NCBI GenBank assembly: GCA_018970965.1
Contig: JAGWVG010000130.1
Span: 1-5,316, forward strand
Reading direction: 5' to 3'
Length of the DNA stretch: 5,316 nt
Source of the DNA: Alphaproteobacteria bacterium
GTDB taxonomy: Bacteria; Pseudomonadota; Alphaproteobacteria; Sphingomonadales; Sphingomonadaceae
Shown: in pieces, positions 1 to 5,316 of the stretch
How positions within the stretch are numbered: position 1 is the first letter of the stretch
Layout: each line of letters begins with the position of its first letter
Translations under genes and position numbers: made by a program
Notes under the pieces: generated by a model
The model's input: the letters and a program-made list of their open reading frames with translations, nothing else
Told to the model about the DNA's origin: nothing
Databases searched by the model: none

Positions 1-777
1 GGCATTAATCTCTTTGATCTCGTCCGCGGCCGATTGGTGCCATCAGACGAAGCACATGCCTTATTCCGCGAAGTTGACGAGGTGTTTGATCGGATCGCCT
101 CGCTCCAGATGACCGCGCATAACTTGCGCGCATCGGGTGCAGGGCATTTGCGGATTGGGGTTGTGCCTTCTTTGGGGTTGGAAATTGCGCCGCGCGCGAT
201 TGCCGCTTTTCGAGCCAAAAACCCTGATGTCACTTTTGGGGTGCGCACCTTGCACCATAACGATGTGGTCCGCGCGCTCTATGAGCGTGAATGCGATTTG
301 GCGATTGGCTATGACCCGCCTGATCATCCGCGCATGAAGCAGAAAAAGCTCGGCAATAAGGAATTGTGTCTGCTCGCACCCAAAGGGCAATTTGGGGGCG
401 GGCGCGATACTATTTCGATAAGTGATCTCAATGGTCTGGACGTTGTCAGCGTCACAGGTAGTGGCCCAATTGGTGATTTGGTGACGCAGGCATTTGCCAA
501 GGCGCAGGTGGAGGTGCGCGAGATTGTGTCTGTCAGCACCTATTATATTGCAGCGGCGCTTGTCCGTTATGGCGCAGGCGTTGCGCTAGTCGATGCGTTT
601 ACCGCGCAAGCAATGTCGACAGACGGGATGGACCAGTTGAAACTGGCACCACGCCTTGAATTTGGCGTCTGTGCGGCTTGGCTGGAAGACCGCCCGCTTT
701 CAAAACTGGGTGTGAAATTTGTCGCAGCGGTCGAAGATGTTCTGGCGCAGCATTCTCAGGTCGCGCCAAGCCCTTAA
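1..777 (+). CDS. LysR-family transcriptional regulator, 5'-truncated by window edge
   Basis: The frame is open from base 1 to the TAA at 775-777, giving 258 residues. The first residues (GINLFDLVRGRLVPSDEA) match the end of the LysR winged helix-turn-helix, where a phrase like LG..LF.R..GRL.PT.EA is typical, so the DNA-recognition helix and true start lie upstream of the window. A linker helix follows (about residues 18-45). The periplasmic-binding-protein-like effector domain then starts at HLRIGVVPSL and runs to the C-terminus, with RALYERECDLAIGY and VRYGAGVALVDAFTA as family landmarks. The ATG-like codon at 34 (a GTG) is internal and not the start. LysR proteins are cytoplasmic DNA-binding regulators that respond to small ligands. 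Position and same-strand orientation suggest control of the D-amino acid genes that follow, although LysR genes are more often divergent from their targets. The ligand is not known. The family call is secure; the target is inferred. Confidence 0.93.
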   Translation, partial: GINLFDLVRGRLVPSDEAHALFREVDEVFDRIASLQMTAHNLRASGAGHLRIGVVPSLGLEIAPRAIAAFRAKNPDVTFGVRTLHHNDVVRALYERECDLAIGYDPPDHPRMKQKKLGNKELCLLAPKGQFGGGRDTISISDLNGLDVVSVTGSGPIGDLVTQAFAKAQVEVREIVSVSTYYIAAALVRYGAGVALVDAFTAQAMSTDGMDQLKLAPRLEFGVCAAWLEDRPLSKLGVKFVAAVEDVLAQHSQVAPSP

Positions 778-854
778 CCTTTGGCTATGGATAAGAGCTA
801 TATTTCTTCGCAGCTAAAACTTGCCGCTACTTTTCCGCATGTTAGCGTGGCTAC
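778..854 (+). promoter_or_regulatory. Intergenic gap, possible promoter/operator for the dadA-like operon
   Basis: This 77-base gap separates the regulator stop from the ATG of the D-amino acid dehydrogenase. It is more AT-rich than its surroundings. GCTA occurs on the + strand at 785-ish, 797-800, 813-816 and 850-853, and its complement TAGC at 843-846, which is dense for so short a stretch. AGCTA is repeated directly at 796-800 and 812-816, and GCTAA (813-817) faces TTAGC (842-846). A short inverted pair GCCAA (765-769) / TTGGC (781-785) straddles the regulator stop. I could not find a convincing -35/-10 pair with 16-18 base spacing, nor a clear LysR T-N11-A dyad. The regulatory role is therefore inferred from position. 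Confidence 0.35.
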
Positions 855-2105
855 ATGATTTTGGAGGTTTCAAACAAAGGGGGCGGCACCCGCCAAAGCG
901 TGCTGGTTGTCGGCACGGGTGTTGTCGGCATGGCGACGGCCTATGCGCTGGCACGACGCGGACTTTCCGTCACTTTGGTCGATCAGGCTTCGGGGGTCGG
1001 GCAGGGGGCCTCCTTCGCCAATGGCGCGCAGTTGAGTTATGCATATACTGATGCCTTGGCGAACCCGAAATTGCTGCGCCATATGCCTGCATTGGCACTT
1101 GGGATGGATCCGGTCTTTCGTCTGAAGGCCAGCGCAGATCCGCAGTATATTGGTTGGCTGTTGCGTTTTTTGCGCAATTGCACGCGCGATCGTGCGTTGG
1201 AGTCGACTTTGAGCGGGCTCACGCTTGGGCTGGAATCGCGCTTGGCGATGCATGCATTGCTGGCGCTGCACCCACTTGATTTTGGTCACAAAGCGCCCGG
1301 CAAATTGCATTTGTATAAAGATAAACAAAGCTTTGCCGGCGCGGCAACGATGGCCCGGTTAAAGACTGCACATGGCGCGCAGCAGCATGTTCTTGGCCGA
1401 CAGGAGGCATTGGACATCGAGCCCGCCTTAGCGGCTTACAACGATGATTTTCTGGGGGCCATATTCTCCCCCGAAGATGAACTGGGGGATCCCCATCGCT
1501 TCTGTGCTGCGCTGTTGGACGTGCTGATCCAATCTTATGGCGTAAAGCTGCGTACAGGCGTGCGCGTTGCGGAAATTCGGCCCCATGCCACGCAGCCCAT
1601 GCTTGTGTCGGCCACTGGAGAAAAATTTTACGCTGATCATGTCGTGATTTGTGCGGGCCTTGGCTCGAGCCGACTTCTTCGGCGTTTTGGGCTTTGCGAT
1701 GTGCTGATGCCGATGAAGGGCTATTCGATGACGGCCCCAATGGGTGCTTATGCTCCAAAGACCAGCATCACGGATGTGTCACGCAAGCTTGTTCTCTGCC
1801 CGCTCAATGGCGCGATCCGCGTTGCTGGGCTGGCAGAATTAGGAGAACGAGATGTGGCTCCGTGCGAAGATCGGCTGGCGCTCATGGTGGAAAGCGCCAA
1901 GACGGCCTTTCCACAGGCTGCCATCTATGATGCGCCAGCATCCATCTGGGCGGGTGTGCGTCCTATGACAACAAATTCTCTGCCAATAATTCAAAAGGCG
2001 GCGCCTCGTGTCACAGTGAATATCGGTCACGGGATGCTGGGGTGGACCTATGCGATGGGCAGTGGGGAACGTGCCGCAAAATGCCTGCTGGCGTCAGAAA
2101 ATTAA
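855..2105 (+). CDS. dadA: D-amino acid dehydrogenase (DadA-type FAD oxidoreductase)
   Basis: The product is 416 residues, close to DadA length (about 430). DadA oxidatively deaminates D-amino acids to 2-keto acids and ammonia, passing electrons through FAD to the respiratory chain on the inner face of the membrane. The FAD-binding Rossmann motif is VVGTGVVG (Gly20, Gly22, Gly25), and Asp43 at the end of the second strand fits ribose binding. DadA landmarks follow in order: ANGAQLSYAY, LLRFLRNCT, a GKLHLY strand near residue 150, IRVAGLAELGE, WAGVRPMT and the C-terminal GHGMLGWTYAMGSG that closes over FAD. ATG 855 is the only start after the in-frame TAG at 843-845 other than internal codons such as GTG 900. 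It adds about 15 residues before the Rossmann strand and has no good Shine-Dalgarno sequence, so the start is uncertain. A related amine or D-amino acid oxidase of the DAO superfamily is the alternative. It is transcribed with the ggt-like gene 17 bases downstream. The symbol marks family, not proven orthology. Confidence 0.9.
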   Translation: MILEVSNKGGGTRQSVLVVGTGVVGMATAYALARRGLSVTLVDQASGVGQGASFANGAQLSYAYTDALANPKLLRHMPALALGMDPVFRLKASADPQYIGWLLRFLRNCTRDRALESTLSGLTLGLESRLAMHALLALHPLDFGHKAPGKLHLYKDKQSFAGAATMARLKTAHGAQQHVLGRQEALDIEPALAAYNDDFLGAIFSPEDELGDPHRFCAALLDVLIQSYGVKLRTGVRVAEIRPHATQPMLVSATGEKFYADHVVICAGLGSSRLLRRFGLCDVLMPMKGYSMTAPMGAYAPKTSITDVSRKLVLCPLNGAIRVAGLAELGERDVAPCEDRLALMVESAKTAFPQAAIYDAPASIWAGVRPMTTNSLPIIQKAAPRVTVNIGHGMLGWTYAMGSGERAAKCLLASEN

Positions 2106-2107
2106 GA

Positions 2108-2114
2108 GGGGGAG
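2108..2114 (+). promoter_or_regulatory. Ribosome binding site that fixes the ggt start
   Basis: The purine run GGGGGAG lies 8 bases before ATG 2123, immediately after the TAA (2103-2105) of the preceding gene. It selects ATG 2123 over the earlier in-frame ATG at 2042, which has no such signal, lies inside the dehydrogenase gene and would hide the signal peptide. The tight spacing also supports translation from a shared mRNA. Confidence 0.8.
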
Positions 2115-2122
2115 ACACGTAT

Positions 2123-3871
2123 ATGAAACACGCCTTGTCCCGATTGGGTCGCGCGACTTTGGGGGTTGCGCTTTGCGTTGGCCTCTGTCTCCAGCCCGCA
2201 CTGGCGCAGAAAAAACAACTGCTGGAATATCCCAGCATCCATTCTCCCGTCGTGGGGGAAAAGGGTATGGTCGTTTCGCAAAATGCAACCGCATCGCGCG
2301 TCGGCGCGCAGATTTTGGCAAAGGGCGGAAACGCGGTTGATGCAGCCGTCGCAATTGGCTTTGCGCTTGCGGTCACATTGCCGCGCGCGGGCAATATTGG
2401 CGGCGATGGCTTCATGCTGGTCCGCGATGCCAAATCGGGCCAATTTATCTTTTTCGATTTCCGCTCCGTCGCGCCACAGGCGGCGAAGGAAAGCCTTTAT
2501 GTCGATGCCGATGGCAAAGAGGCGTCACAAGCATCCAAGGGCTATCTTGCCCCATCCGTGCCTGGGACCGTGGCTGGACTGTTTATGGCGCATAAGCGTT
2601 TCGGCAAGCTGGCTTGGGCTGATGTCGTCGCCCCCGCTATTGCCTTGGCGCGCGATGGTATTCCGCTGACGCCGGACGAGGCTTTTGTATTTGAGTGGGG
2701 CAAAGAGCGGCTGTCGACCAGTGCTGCAGCTTTGGCGGCTTATTATAAGCCGGGTGGCCAGCTTTATCGCGCGGGTGAAATTATGAAGCAGCCCGATTTG
2801 GCTTGGACGCTTCAGCAAATTGCAGCGCATGGGGCTGATGGGTTTTATAAAGGGCCAGTGGCGGAGAAGTTTGCCGCTGACATGAAAGCGCATGGTGGCA
2901 TTATCACGCTGGAAGACTTGGCCAATTACAAGGCCGTGGAACGCCAGCCATTGCGCGGCAGCTATCGTGGGCTTGATGTAGTTACGGCGCCACCCGCCAG
3001 TGCTGGCGGCGCGACGTTGTTGAATATGCTGAATATTCTTGAGAAGTTTGATTTGAAGTCGAGTGGGGCAGGCTCGGCCCAATCGCTCCACATCATGGCT
3101 GAGGCCATGAAGATGGGCTATGCCGATCGCTATCAGATTTTGGGCGATAGCGATTTTGTTGCGATGCCACTCAAGGGCTTTATTTCAAAGGCTTATGGTG
3201 CCAGCCGCGCCAAGCAAATTGATCCTGCCGCAGCCCAGCCCGTCAAGCTTTTAGGGCGCGGCGACCCGATGAAATTTGAAAGCCCCTCGACCACGCATTT
3301 CTCCGTGGCGGATGGCGAAGGCAATGTGGTGTCGACCACCTATACCTTGGGGGCAGATTTTGGATCGGGCGTGATGATTGCGGGCACCGGCATTTTGCTC
3401 AACAATCAAATGAATAATTTCAGCCACGAGGCGACAGTTCGGGCGCTGCGCGATGGTGCGCCATTGCCGCTGAATTCGATGGCGCCGGGCAAGCGTATGC
3501 TGTCCACAATGATGCCAACTATGGTGCTGAAAGATGGAAAGCCTTGGCTCGTCACGGGCTCACCCGGCGGCAGCACGATTATTGATACGGTGCTGCAAAT
3601 GGTGGTGAATGTGGTCGATTATGGGCTGAATGTAGATGAGGCGACGCACCAGCCGCGCATCTTCCAAGATGCGAGCGATACGCTGCGCGTTGAGCCCAAT
3701 TTTAACCCAGATACTGTCCGCCTGCTGACCCAGATGGGCCATAAGATCACATCTGATGAAACCATGGGCAGTGCCCAATCGATCATGATTGATAAGGGCC
3801 GTTTCTTAGGCGCGGCAGACCCGCGTCGCCCCGGCGCGCTGGCCGTCGCACCTGAACAGCTGGCGCATTAA
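2123..3871 (+). CDS. ggt: Exported gamma-glutamyltransferase-family Ntn hydrolase with altered substrate pocket
   Basis: The product is 582 residues, against 580 for E. coli GGT. The family cleaves gamma-glutamyl amide bonds (glutathione, gamma-glutamyl peptides) by hydrolysis or transpeptidation in the periplasm. A Sec signal is visible: basic start MKHALSRLGR, hydrophobic core, and AxA cleavage after ALA at residue 28. Large-subunit landmarks are GGNAVDAAVAIGFALAVT, GNIGGDGFM, Arg114 (FDFR; the alpha-carboxylate ligand), LANYKAVER and PPASAGG. Autocleavage should occur before Thr390 of STTHFS, giving subunits of about 361 and 193 residues. Gln429, Ser461 and PGGS (Gly482-Gly483, oxyanion) are retained. 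Three pocket residues differ from E. coli: Asn411 is Gly410, Asp433 is Asn432 and Ser463 is Thr462. The lid-loop segment keeps its length, but the position of Tyr444 is Arg443. The maturation machinery looks intact, so I expect an active enzyme with changed specificity, possibly acylase-like. The open frame extends back to 2042, but the start is 2123 because of the ribosome binding site and signal peptide. Confidence 0.93.
   Translation: MKHALSRLGRATLGVALCVGLCLQPALAQKKQLLEYPSIHSPVVGEKGMVVSQNATASRVGAQILAKGGNAVDAAVAIGFALAVTLPRAGNIGGDGFMLVRDAKSGQFIFFDFRSVAPQAAKESLYVDADGKEASQASKGYLAPSVPGTVAGLFMAHKRFGKLAWADVVAPAIALARDGIPLTPDEAFVFEWGKERLSTSAAALAAYYKPGGQLYRAGEIMKQPDLAWTLQQIAAHGADGFYKGPVAEKFAADMKAHGGIITLEDLANYKAVERQPLRGSYRGLDVVTAPPASAGGATLLNMLNILEKFDLKSSGAGSAQSLHIMAEAMKMGYADRYQILGDSDFVAMPLKGFISKAYGASRAKQIDPAAAQPVKLLGRGDPMKFESPSTTHFSVADGEGNVVSTTYTLGADFGSGVMIAGTGILLNNQMNNFSHEATVRALRDGAPLPLNSMAPGKRMLSTMMPTMVLKDGKPWLVTGSPGGSTIIDTVLQMVVNVVDYGLNVDEATHQPRIFQDASDTLRVEPNFNPDTVRLLTQMGHKITSDETMGSAQSIMIDKGRFLGAADPRRPGALAVAPEQLAH
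3868..3871. other. Shared TTAA stop of two convergent genes
   Basis: TTAA is its own reverse complement. The + strand gene ends with TAA at 3869-3871, and the - strand gene ends with TAA read from 3870 down to 3868. The coding regions therefore overlap by 4 bases and share one palindrome, leaving no intergenic DNA between them. Confidence 0.95.
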
Positions 3872-5316
3872 GGGCACTGCCCCGCTGTGGGGCTGTGCAG
3901 CAGAGCCCTACCGGCGGCGCGGCCGGTAGGCTCTCCCGCATCCAGCGCGATTTGCCCGTTCACCAGCACATAGCGCATGCCCGTTGAGAACAGACTGGGC
4001 TGCGCATAATCCGCGCGTGGCGCAAAGCGATTGGGATCAAACACAATCACATCGGCAAAGGCGCCGGGCTTGAGCTCTCCGCGATCCGCAAGGCCAAAGG
4101 TGCGGGCGGTGCGCACTGTGCTGCGTTCAATAAAGCTCTGCAAATTCATCACCTTTTCTTCGCGTACATAGGTCGCGTAAGCGCGCGCGAAGGATGCGTA
4201 ATAGCGGGGATGGCCTTGCGACGCGTCTGAACTGGTCATGACCCAAGGCCGCGTCATAAAGGCCGCAATATCCGCTTCACTTTGATTGAACGAGGCAATG
4301 CTTGTCTCACGCTCGCGCAGCAAAGCGAGCGCGGCGTCCACCGGGCTAGTGCCCATTTGGCTGGCGATGACATCCAATGTCTTGCCCTGCGCTGTTTTTG
4401 GCCCGGCTGTAATAAGAATGGCAGACGCCCCACCTCGCTTGCGCAGATTTTCCGCCATCTCGGTGCGCAGCTTTGCCTGAACAGCCGGATCATCAAAGCG
4501 CGCCAGCATGGCGCTGCGTCCGCCATCCTGCGCCCAGCGGGGCATCAATGCCGCCGATAGTTGCGTGCCTGAGGCTGACCAGGGGTATTGATCTGCCGTC
4601 ACCTCAATGCCTGATTTTTGCGCGGCCTCAATTTGCTGGATGATGCGTGGGGCCTGGCCCTGCACATCCACGCCCAAGGCTTTGATATGCGCAATATGCA
4701 CCGGAATTTTGGCTTGCCGCCCAACGTTCAGCGCCTCTTCAATCGCGCCTGATAGGCCAATGCTATAGCTCGATTCATCGCGGATATGGCTGTCATACAG
4801 CCCGCCTTTCAGCGCGGCCGCACGCGCCAGGGCAATCACTTCATCTGCCCGCGCAAAGCTTTGCGGCGCGTAAAACAGGCCCGTCGAAAGGCCCAAAGCG
4901 CCACTGCACATGGCGCTAGAGACAAGCTTGGACATATCGGCAATTTCGGCGGGACTGGCGGGCCTGTCTGCCGCGCCCACCACTTGCCCGCGCACGGCGC
5001 CCAGCCCAACATAGGCCGCCGCATTCACGCCAATGCCCCCCTCAGCTTCGGCCTTCAGAATTTGGGGGAGATCGGGTGCGCCCCAACCATCCACGCCCAC
5101 AAAGGCGGTCGTCACGCCTTGCGTCAGAAAGGGCAGCACCAGCCGCGCTGCGGGATCACGCGACGTCAGCGCGGCATCCGCATGCGTGTGGGGATCAATA
5201 AAACCCGGGGCAACAATCAATCCCTTGGCGTCAATCACGCGCCGGGCGGGGACATCCAGATGCGGAGCGAGAGCGACAATGCGATCCCCTGTAATGGCGA
5301 CATCGCCTTCAAAGGG
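3868..5316 (-). CDS. N-acyl-D-amino acid deacylase (D-aminoacylase-type amidohydrolase), N-terminus beyond window
   Basis: The frame is open from the right edge, giving 482 residues with no start in the window. The first residues (PFEGDVAITGDRIVALAP) are the usual N-terminal beta-sandwich strands, so roughly 15-25 residues plus any signal peptide are missing; the GTG at 5236-5238 is internal. The family removes acyl groups from N-acyl-D-amino acids with zinc in a TIM-barrel. Counting from the first visible residue, the metal motifs are HTH (His43, His45), His177 (DSHIRDE), His210 and Lys212 (HIAHIK), and Asp364 (TSSDASQGHPR). The C-terminal sandwich includes RGELKPGAFADVIVFDP and LVNGQ. At the site of zinc-binding Cys96 of the Alcaligenes D-aminoacylase (GNCG) this protein has GVDG, with Asp76. 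About four extra residues lie between HTH and that site. It may therefore belong to a divergent subgroup or act on a related cyclic amide or dipeptide. It converges on the dehydrogenase and transferase genes. The superfamily is certain; the exact substrate is inferred. Confidence 0.88.
   Translation of the reverse strand, partial: PFEGDVAITGDRIVALAPHLDVPARRVIDAKGLIVAPGFIDPHTHADAALTSRDPAARLVLPFLTQGVTTAFVGVDGWGAPDLPQILKAEAEGGIGVNAAAYVGLGAVRGQVVGAADRPASPAEIADMSKLVSSAMCSGALGLSTGLFYAPQSFARADEVIALARAAALKGGLYDSHIRDESSYSIGLSGAIEEALNVGRQAKIPVHIAHIKALGVDVQGQAPRIIQQIEAAQKSGIEVTADQYPWSASGTQLSAALMPRWAQDGGRSAMLARFDDPAVQAKLRTEMAENLRKRGGASAILITAGPKTAQGKTLDVIASQMGTSPVDAALALLRERETSIASFNQSEADIAAFMTRPWVMTSSDASQGHPRYYASFARAYATYVREEKVMNLQSFIERSTVRTARTFGLADRGELKPGAFADVIVFDPNRFAPRADYAQPSLFSTGMRYVLVNGQIALDAGEPTGRAAGRALLHSPTAGQCP
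3874..3898. terminator. Hairpin directly after the ggt stop
   Basis: GCAC (3874-3877) pairs with GTGC (3895-3898) and GCCCC (3879-3883) pairs with GGGGC (3889-3893), with a single T/T mismatch between the two helices and a 5-base loop GCTGT. The stem begins 3 bases after the TAA of the + strand gene. No T-run follows on either strand, so it is not a classic intrinsic terminator. It could still cap or protect the 3' end or work with Rho. It lies in the last codons of the convergent amidohydrolase. Confidence 0.4.
3902..3934. terminator. Second, longer hairpin in the convergent 3' end
   Basis: AGAGCC (3902-3907) pairs with GGCTCT (3929-3934), and TACCGG plus C (3909-3915) pairs with G plus CCGGTA (3922-3928). 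One bulged C at 3908 and a 6-base loop complete it. The stem of 13 pairs is very GC-rich and sits 3 bases from the preceding hairpin. No T-tract follows on either strand. It coincides with codons for the amidohydrolase C-terminal segment EPTGRAAGRA, a region where the family often has TG...GRVL, so part of the symmetry may come from repeated Gly/Arg codons. A bidirectional transcription end signal is plausible but unproven. Confidence 0.4.

Noticed and set aside
34..36. GTG as the start of the LysR gene
   Set aside because: The preceding codons encode the end of the conserved helix-turn-helix region, so the gene begins before the window.
882..894. Small GGCGG/CCGCC hairpin near the dehydrogenase start
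   Set aside because: Only 5 pairs with a 3-base loop in a GC-rich coding region; this is easily explained by Gly and Arg codons.
1219..1758. A 179-codon open frame on the minus strand inside the dehydrogenase gene
   Set aside because: It is rich in Pro, Arg, His and Ser with no recognisable motif and lies opposite a clearly conserved gene; the same holds for the other antisense frames in 870-1328, 2011-2443 and 2525-3091.
2042..2122. Upstream extension of the ggt frame to an ATG at 2042
   Set aside because: It lies inside the dehydrogenase gene, has no ribosome site, and would put 27 extra residues before a clear signal peptide; ATG 2123 has a good GGGGGAG 8 bases before it.
2123..2209. Possible lipoprotein signal because of two Cys in the ggt signal peptide
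   Set aside because: The Cys residues are preceded by Leu (ALC, GLC), not Gly/Ala/Ser as a lipobox needs, and a clean ALA signal peptidase I site follows.
5236..5238. GTG as the start of the amidohydrolase
   Set aside because: The frame stays open for 26 more codons to the window edge, and these encode the expected family N-terminal strands (GDVAITGDRIVALAP), so the gene continues outside the window.

Overview
The window looks like a chromosomal segment of an alphaproteobacterium, probably a sphingomonad-like one. This rests on moderately high GC, frequent TTG leucine codons, the protein style and the gene set; no marker gene is present, so the taxonomic call is an inference. No rRNA, tRNA, CRISPR array, insertion sequence or transposase is visible, and coding density is close to complete.

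Layout, left to right. The first gene (1-777, +) is a LysR-type regulator whose N-terminal helix-turn-helix lies before the window; its effector-binding domain is complete. A 77-base gap (778-854) follows. Next come a D-amino acid dehydrogenase of the DadA type (855-2105, +) and, 17 bases later and behind a good ribosome binding site, an exported gamma-glutamyltransferase-family Ntn hydrolase (2123-3871, +). These two very probably form one transcript. A D-aminoacylase-type amidohydrolase (3868-5316, -) points towards them; it runs off the right edge and lacks its true start. The two convergent genes share a single TTAA as both stop codons, so there is no intergenic terminator space. Two adjacent hairpins lie just beyond, inside the 3' coding end of the amidohydrolase.

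Taken together this reads as a D-amino acid salvage module. A periplasmic amidase/transferase releases acyl or gamma-glutamyl groups, an N-acyl-D-amino acid deacylase frees the D-amino acid, and a flavin dehydrogenase oxidises it to the 2-keto acid and ammonia, perhaps under control of the LysR protein. Two enzymes carry unusual active-site residues. In the gamma-glutamyltransferase, the residues that normally hold the substrate alpha-amino group are changed (Asn to Gly, Asp to Asn). In the amidohydrolase, the position of the zinc-binding Cys of classical D-aminoacylase is Asp. These changes suggest non-standard substrates, possibly N-blocked ones, and are the most interesting part of the window.
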